From: Tritrichomonas foetus
Taxonomy: Eukaryota > Parabasalia > Tritrichomonadida > Tritrichomonadidae
Assembly: GCA_001839685.1 (NCBI GenBank)
Contig: MLAK01001393.1
Location: 34,974 to 98,973 of the forward strand
Direction of reading: 5' to 3'
Length of the DNA stretch: 64,000 nucleotides
Shown: in pieces, positions 58,727 through 64,000 of the stretch
How positions within the stretch are numbered: the first letter of the stretch is position 1
How the letters are laid out: each line of letters begins with the position of its first letter
Made by a program: the position numbers and the translations under genes
The notes under the pieces: generated by a model
Database searches by the model: none
The model's input: the letters and a program-made list of their open reading frames with translations, nothing else
What the model was told of the DNA's origin: nothing

Positions 58727-59923
58727 ATGATTGGAACAAGTAGTGTCTATCAAGACTTCATTGCTCATGAGCTTGATATCATTGTTCCTCCACTTTCTGA
58801 GACAGTTATTGAAAAGTTGTCAAGTGTTGCAGAGCAATTCGTAAATGACGAAATCACGAAAGAAGAAGCAATTGCAGTTTTTTCAGAACATTCAGCACCA
58901 AATTCTCTTCTTGTCAAAATTGATCGAATTAAAGAAGTCATAAAAGAACCACTTCCATCTCAAAATATCGCATTGATCGCAAACAACGCTTCGAGCAGTG
59001 TCGCAGGAAATGTGGCCAATAAAGTGACCAAAAACATCAATACTGGCCTCAATAATTCTATCGTTACCCTCGGCGAGCATCAGGCTGTAATGCCATCAAA
59101 TGAACGGAAGAAATCCATGCTTTGGACAGACGAGGAAGACATACGATTGACTGCAGCAGTTATTCGATTCGGTAACAGAGATTGGAGGGTCATTTCGGCC
59201 TTCGTAGGAACAGGGAGATCATCATCTCAATGCAACCAGAGATGGACCAGGGCACTGAACCCACGAATTTCAAGGAGGCCATGGAATGAAGAGGAAGACG
59301 AGATCTTGCTCAAAACGGTCCGCGAAAAAGGTGAATGCGGCTGGAGGAAAATTGCAGCAACTTTGAAAGGAAGAACAGACTTACAATGTAGACACAGGTA
59401 CATTCAATTAAAGAAGCAAAAATCAGCCAACTATCATTCTGGAATTTTCTCTCAGATGATCTTTCCTCATTCCAACATTTCACCTAATATTTCACTTTTA
59501 CCTCACATTTCATCAATTTCACCTCATTCGTCGGACCTCCAATTGTCTCGATCAATGAGTAGCATTTACAACACCAACTCATGCAATATGAATATCAATA
59601 TAACTCATAACACACATCCTGCTAATTATGGAATGAACATTAGTATGATCAATGATTATCATGAAATCACAAGTGATAATTCAATAAATAGCTATTTGAG
59701 TGATAGTGGAAGTGATAGCAGCAATGATTTTGCAACTTATCCAAATTCCAATCATACTAGCAGATTAAAGGTGATGTCTCCAGCCCAGACAGAATTAAAG
59801 GCAGCAACTCCTGTCAATTCAGTGACACTTCTCACACGAATACCAATTTTGAACCCATCAATGTTGTTCACCAAAAATGACTTGCCACCTTTCATTGATA
59901 GGCGCGCAAGCTGCCATGTTTGA
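58727..59923 (+). CDS. R2R3-Myb DNA-binding protein
   Basis: From the ATG at 58727 (the frame begins with GTG ten codons earlier) the protein has 398 residues. An N-terminal domain of about 80 residues (VYQDFIAHELDIIVPPLSET, VIEKLSSVAEQFVNDEITKE) resembles the N-terminal segment of several trichomonad Myb proteins I know. Two Myb repeats follow at about 133-180 and 185-230: LWTDEEDIRLTAAVIRFGNR, DWRVISAFVGTGRSSSQCNQ, RPWNEEEDEILLKTVREKG and WRKIAATLKGRTDLQCRHRY. Tryptophans are spaced as in R2R3. The C-terminus is Ser/Asn/His-rich, probably an activation or disordered region. Trichomonad Mybs bind promoter elements of metabolic genes (family knowledge). Confidence 0.93.
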   Translation: MIGTSSVYQDFIAHELDIIVPPLSETVIEKLSSVAEQFVNDEITKEEAIAVFSEHSAPNSLLVKIDRIKEVIKEPLPSQNIALIANNASSSVAGNVANKVTKNINTGLNNSIVTLGEHQAVMPSNERKKSMLWTDEEDIRLTAAVIRFGNRDWRVISAFVGTGRSSSQCNQRWTRALNPRISRRPWNEEEDEILLKTVREKGECGWRKIAATLKGRTDLQCRHRYIQLKKQKSANYHSGIFSQMIFPHSNISPNISLLPHISSISPHSSDLQLSRSMSSIYNTNSCNMNINITHNTHPANYGMNISMINDYHEITSDNSINSYLSDSGSDSSNDFATYPNSNHTSRLKVMSPAQTELKAATPVNSVTLLTRIPILNPSMLFTKNDLPPFIDRRASCHV

Positions 59924-60242
59924 ATTTTTAGATTTTTATAATTTATGTAAATACTATATTATTACTTTGTGTTTGCTTTTATTGATCAATTTTACGTTTT
60001 GAAATAGTGATTATCTATGATTATTTATTAAAGATTTTGTCGTTGGCTATATTTTATTATTGATATTTTAGTATTCGCTACACTCAGAGTCAATGTTGAG
60101 ATATCTTGAAGTTTTTACTCATTGTTAAATTAGAATATGGATATCTTATGCTTCAAACGAGCATATCTAGAACATAACTAACATAAAAAATAATAAAAAT
60201 TTTTACTAACTGTTAAATTAGGATAAAAATGCAAGGCATATT
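59924..60242. other. Intergenic region between convergent genes
   Basis: About 320 bases of A/T-rich DNA holding both 3' ends. Two imperfect copies of an ACTNNNTGTTAAATTAG word (near 60118 and 60207) are the only pattern. Confidence 0.35.
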
Positions 60243-63116
60243 TCATATTCCATCCAAAATATTGACTAGAAAGTCTTTCACATTATCACCAACAATTTTA
60301 ATCAAATCTTTTTGCTTTGGCATTAGCTTCTTGAGAATTTCTTGAGAATCATCACGAGAAGCAATAACAATGTTTTTCTGTCCATTTTTGAATAATGATT
60401 TATCTGCCCGATCAAAGAACTGTTTTGGATGATCATTCTCTCCATTAAAAACAATAATCATTAAATCAATTTTATTTTCTGCTTCATTATTATTGACTAG
60501 ACTAATGAATTCTTTAATTGTATTCACATTAAAAACATTACACACATAGTATTTTCTATTATTTTTGATCCCTGGTAACTTTAACGACAAATGCTTTAAG
60601 CTTTTAACATAGTTTGAAAGATTCATGTTTGAATAGGAAGGAATGCAATTGGCCAAAATTTCCGTCTTTAAATCATTTTTACCAAAACTATCACTCTCAA
60701 CACTAGAAGTATTTTTATTAGGGTTTATATTTAGATCTTCATTTGTATTAATGCTGTTACAGTCACTACATATGATAATATTTTTGTGATTTTGACAAGT
60801 GAATAAAAGTTCATGAAAAGTGATTAACTTTTTCTTTTTATTCAAAATTGATTCAACAATTTTTATGCAACTTTCAAAGAATGTTTTATATTTTTCCATT
60901 TGAAAACGATTTAATAAATTGCCAGTTAAAATGTCAATTTCATTAGCATGATCTGATAAAATGAATTCAAATATGTAAACAAAAGCAGAAATCAAATTTG
61001 GTGGATGAATCACAAGGAAAATAATTTTCGTTAAGAAAAATTGTACATCGGATTCACTTATATCTTTATCACTTAATACTGCTTCTCTAAAAATCAAACT
61101 CTTGATTGAGGTAATTGAATTGTGAATATCTAAAAGTTTTTGGAATGGATCAGTAAATGCAGAAAAGCTTCGATTCAATTCCCATGCAATAAGGTTAAAT
61201 TTTTTGTTGAAATCCAAATATTGGAGATATTGTTTATTGTTGATACTTGATTTGCGAATAGGGAATATATTTTTTAATACGTTTGTAATTTTTGGATACT
61301 TTTCAAATTCAGGATCAATAAAATTGATTTTCGTAAACTTTAAAATGCTTTCGATATTATTATCGTACATTATTAATTCAGAACGCCGTTCCAAAAATTT
61401 GTCGAAACGAAGATCAGATGAATGCAAAATGTATGGAATCTGTAATTTCTGAAAATCTTTTGCATTTTCATTAAAACATTCATTTTTATACTTTAATAAT
61501 TCATCGATATTTGGATGTAAAATAAAATGGGATAAATTATCTATTTTAACATTTTTATCTTGCAGTAAATATTTGTAAAGCAAACAATTCATTGTATTTG
61601 CGAGTGCACTATTTAGATGAACAGTAGTTCTATTAATAGTGTCACCAATTCGAGTAATTTTGATTAAATTTTCAACATGTCTTTCATGATCTATTTTCAT
61701 TTTTTTAAGTTCATCATTTAGATGATTGAATAAATTGAAACGCGGGTTACGATGTTTTAAATCATCAGCATTATTAATAAAAGTTTGAAATAAAGATATT
61801 CGTCTAGCGAAGGTTTTCATACTTCCTCGTTTCACTAAAAATGTCTCAAGGAAATTAGAGTAATCTTCAAAAGTTTGAAATTTTTCGATTTCGAAAATAG
61901 GAATTGGATTTGAAAGTTTTAATAGATCACGATACTCAGTGAAAGAAATATCACCACAAATAGATCCTTCGTTAATCTGTTCTTCTTTTTGTTGTTCTTG
62001 CGGGTATTTATGATAGATATGATATTTTTTATCATTGATGTATGAATCAGCATCAACAAATTGTTTTTCTTCGAAAAAGCTGTAAAATTGACTATCATAA
62101 ACATCAGCTGTATAAACAGGTAATAATTGTTGTAAAGTGTCTTCTTCACTATCTTTACTGTGATAGTGATTTTGTTGGAAATCTCGAAATACTTCATAGA
62201 ATTGGAAAATGTAACTACCATTTTCTTGGTCATCCTTTGTTAGAAGTGCTTGAATTAAATCTTCTTTTGGTAATTGATTTTCATTGGATCCACCATAAAA
62301 CTCAGATAATTGATATAAAATCGGATGCTCAAATAGCAATTTAAAGAAAATTAATAAAACATCATATTCAGAATACTTTTTTTCTTTTACCACAAAGTCG
62401 AAGAAATCAAAAATATAAGAAGGACAAAGATTTAAGTTGTTTTGCCAAGAAATGAACATTTCACGAATTATTTCTTTTGGTGATGTATTTTGGTATAATT
62501 TATTATTTGTTTCATAAGTAATAAAAATTTGTCTAAACAAAGTTGCCGCAAAATCAATAAATTCTGGTTCTAGAAACAAAGTTTCTATGAAAAATTCATG
62601 AACAATTTTGGGAACTTTATGAATAAGTTGAAAGTATTTTTTCATTTTTTCTTTTGTCAAAAAGAAGTCATGTATAGAAGGGACTAAATTGAGTGTTATA
62701 TAATAAATATATCGTTTTTCTTTCTCATTTAAATCTTTTTTCTCTTTTTTAGTAATTTTCATAATTTTATCTAATTTCATGCAATTCTCCTCGAAATCAC
62801 TCAAAATGCCTTCAGATGTAAGTGCTGTTGGTTTGTCACAATAAATTCTATGATTTTCGTCATTCTGTAATGCGGCGAGAAAATTTTTCGAGTATTTGGA
62901 GACGTCGTTCGTTTTGAGAAGAAATAAAGCCTGCCAGTATTGTTTGAACTGACAGAGAATGTTCCTGATGTAGATTTCATTCTGTTTTTCTTTTCCTTGG
63001 GTGATTGATTTTTCGTACTCTTCGAATATCATTTCGTTGTGAAGAAAACGTTGCGTTTCAATTGTCAATTTAATAATACTTTGCGTTTGTTCTGGACTTA
63101 ATGAAAGCCCACTCAT
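60243..63116 (-). CDS. Large helical protein with a VPS9-like segment
   Basis: The 957-residue protein is all-helical over its N-terminal two thirds, rich in Phe, Ile, Asn and Lys. The segment at about residues 670-770 (FQKLLDIHNSITSIKSLIFR, SESDVQFFLTKIIFLVIHPP, NLISAFVYIFEFILS) follows the VPS9 order D-x-FL..I.-.-A.PP-NL.S...YI..F seen in Rab5 exchange factors. A larger RasGAP-plus-VPS9 architecture like GAPVD1 cannot be confirmed. The C-terminus (about 860-957) has no clear domain. Role in endosomal Rab5 activation is an inference that depends on the VPS9 call. No signal or membrane segment is seen. The Phe/Ile/Asn richness follows the base composition. Confidence 0.4.
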   Translation of the reverse strand: MSGLSLSPEQTQSIIKLTIETQRFLHNEMIFEEYEKSITQGKEKQNEIYIRNILCQFKQYWQALFLLKTNDVSKYSKNFLAALQNDENHRIYCDKPTALTSEGILSDFEENCMKLDKIMKITKKEKKDLNEKEKRYIYYITLNLVPSIHDFFLTKEKMKKYFQLIHKVPKIVHEFFIETLFLEPEFIDFAATLFRQIFITYETNNKLYQNTSPKEIIREMFISWQNNLNLCPSYIFDFFDFVVKEKKYSEYDVLLIFFKLLFEHPILYQLSEFYGGSNENQLPKEDLIQALLTKDDQENGSYIFQFYEVFRDFQQNHYHSKDSEEDTLQQLLPVYTADVYDSQFYSFFEEKQFVDADSYINDKKYHIYHKYPQEQQKEEQINEGSICGDISFTEYRDLLKLSNPIPIFEIEKFQTFEDYSNFLETFLVKRGSMKTFARRISLFQTFINNADDLKHRNPRFNLFNHLNDELKKMKIDHERHVENLIKITRIGDTINRTTVHLNSALANTMNCLLYKYLLQDKNVKIDNLSHFILHPNIDELLKYKNECFNENAKDFQKLQIPYILHSSDLRFDKFLERRSELIMYDNNIESILKFTKINFIDPEFEKYPKITNVLKNIFPIRKSSINNKQYLQYLDFNKKFNLIAWELNRSFSAFTDPFQKLLDIHNSITSIKSLIFREAVLSDKDISESDVQFFLTKIIFLVIHPPNLISAFVYIFEFILSDHANEIDILTGNLLNRFQMEKYKTFFESCIKIVESILNKKKKLITFHELLFTCQNHKNIIICSDCNSINTNEDLNINPNKNTSSVESDSFGKNDLKTEILANCIPSYSNMNLSNYVKSLKHLSLKLPGIKNNRKYYVCNVFNVNTIKEFISLVNNNEAENKIDLMIIVFNGENDHPKQFFDRADKSLFKNGQKNIVIASRDDSQEILKKLMPKQKDLIKIVGDNVKDFLVNILDGI

Positions 63117-63811
63117 TTTCGAAAATTTTGATACTGAAATGTGATATGAAATATTGACATATTTTGCATTGGCGAATATTTGAAAAAATTATTATGACAT
63201 ATATAGCAGATGAGATGAAAGCGAGTACCTATTGAATAAAAAATATCATGTGTTTTTGATATATCCTGATGAAATAATTCGTCACATTTACTGTCACATT
63301 AGTTATTTGATGTTGTCCTCAATTCTTCAAGAAAATCTCAGAATAAAAGAAAATGTCTTAACATAAATACATAGTTAGAAAGTTGTCTATGATTCCTATA
63401 CACTTATATTATATTTTCAATATAACAAATATATCTTTTGTGATGAAAAGATTAGTGATGCAATTTTGATCACACCCAGGGATAGTTAAGGCTAATTTTT
63501 CTATTGATCTTGGTCGTAACAGACATACCAAGTTTATATAGTTTTACTTCTTCATATGTCTTTATATTTATATGGATTCAAAATATAAAAACTCAACTAA
63601 ATAAATTATTTTTTCTTTTGAAAACTTTCAATTTTTGAAGATTACATTCATTGGGATGCCAAAAAAATATGTAACAAAAAAAAAAAAAAAAAAAATATAA
63701 ATCTTCTAATATTTATACAATATAACAACCGAATCTCAAAAGATACATTTTGCTCTGAAATTTTATACCATCTAAATCTCATAAAGAGTATGTTTCGACA
63801 TAAGGAATAAT
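63117..63811. other. Intergenic region with a 20-nt A tract
   Basis: About 700 bases, A/T-rich. A run of 20 A lies at 63676-63695. No gene is seen. Confidence 0.45.
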
Positions 63812-64000
63812 TTAGATGTCAAAAAATGGATTTGTGTGATTTCCTATATCTGTGACTTCCTTTGAAAGATATTCAATCTGTACTCTCGTTACATGTAATT
63901 GTTCTTTTAGTGATGCAAGGTTTATTGCATCTTCATACATCAAGTTCATTTTCATTGATTTCGCCAAAGCCTTCATTTGTTGATAAAAAAGTTGATTTGT
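63812..64000 (-). CDS. 3' end of a gene running off the right edge
   Basis: An open frame enters at the right edge and ends at the TAA complement at 63812-63814. The last 62 residues include LFYQQMKALAKSMKMNLMYE, then a helical stretch LKEQLHVTRVQIEYLSKEVT and a terminus ending FFDI. Charge and heptad pattern suggest a coiled-coil C-terminus. The start lies beyond the window, so the family cannot be told. Confidence 0.6.
   Translation of the reverse strand, partial: TNQLFYQQMKALAKSMKMNLMYEDAINLASLKEQLHVTRVQIEYLSKEVTDIGNHTNPFFDI

Noticed and set aside
1..64000. tRNA and rRNA genes
   Set aside because: I looked for T-loop GGTTCGA-type boxes and cloverleaf arms and found none that pair; a covariance-model scan would be decisive.
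1..64000. Spliceosomal introns with the trichomonad 3' motif (ACTAACACACAG)
   Set aside because: ACTAAC occurs (for example near 17305, 33616 and 60180) but never with the full 3' motif, and no gene needs an intron.

Overview
The window looks like nuclear DNA of a flagellated, AT-rich protist with almost no introns. A parabasalid (trichomonad) such as Tritrichomonas fits best. The signs are long uninterrupted reading frames, strongly A+T-rich intergenic DNA, very short 5' leaders, and a wholly eukaryotic gene set (RAD50, SPT6, RPN10, MOB1, ESCRT-II VPS22, RPS17, CDC50, E2F, R2R3-Myb) that includes a CFAP97-type flagellar gene. The species is inferred. I see no tRNA, rRNA, CRISPR array, operon or bacterial-type gene, and no trichomonad-type intron signal.

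Layout. 0-10 kb: MOB1 (-), VPS22/SNF8 (+), an HMG-box protein (+), a TAF1B/Rrn7-like Pol I factor (-), a metallo-beta-lactamase-fold hydrolase (-) and RAD50 (+). 10-16 kb: a coiled-coil protein, then a compact element of about 1.2 kb with long imperfect terminal inverted repeats that encodes only a tyrosine recombinase, a 20-bp minisatellite, a nitroreductase, and a second 20-bp satellite broken by a 120-N assembly gap. 16-26 kb: RPS17 divergent from a bromodomain protein, a CDC50 flippase subunit, a Rossmann-fold protein, a CSN1/Rpn7-type PCI protein, a long intergenic tract with a GC-rich near-perfect hairpin, a small unknown gene and a CFAP97-like protein. 26-34 kb: a decayed gene cut by a Tc1/mariner-type MITE, a RalGAP-like protein, a second small bromodomain protein, a beta-helix/RING protein and a decayed locus carrying another hairpin. 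34-50 kb: a large LRR protein, RPN10, SPT6, a P-loop protein with a doublecortin/ubiquitin-like N-terminus, an unknown protein and a tepsin-like ENTH/VHS protein. 50-64 kb: long gene-poor tracts with probable gene relics, an SLC44-type transporter, an atypical two-domain E2F, a four-helix membrane protein whose 5' end sits in a large inverted repeat, an R2R3-Myb, a VPS9-like protein and the 3' end of a gene running off the right edge.

The genes do not form one pathway. They are mostly housekeeping functions: transcription and chromatin (TAF1B-like, SPT6, two bromodomain proteins, E2F, Myb, HMG), repair (RAD50), ubiquitin and proteasome (RPN10, RING, CSN1/Rpn7), and membrane traffic and signalling (VPS22, tepsin-like, RalGAP-like, VPS9-like, CDC50, MOB1). 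The most unusual items are the TIR-bounded tyrosine-recombinase element, the mariner MITE inside a dying gene, the three long hairpins, and two bromodomains that lack the acetyl-lysine-binding asparagine.
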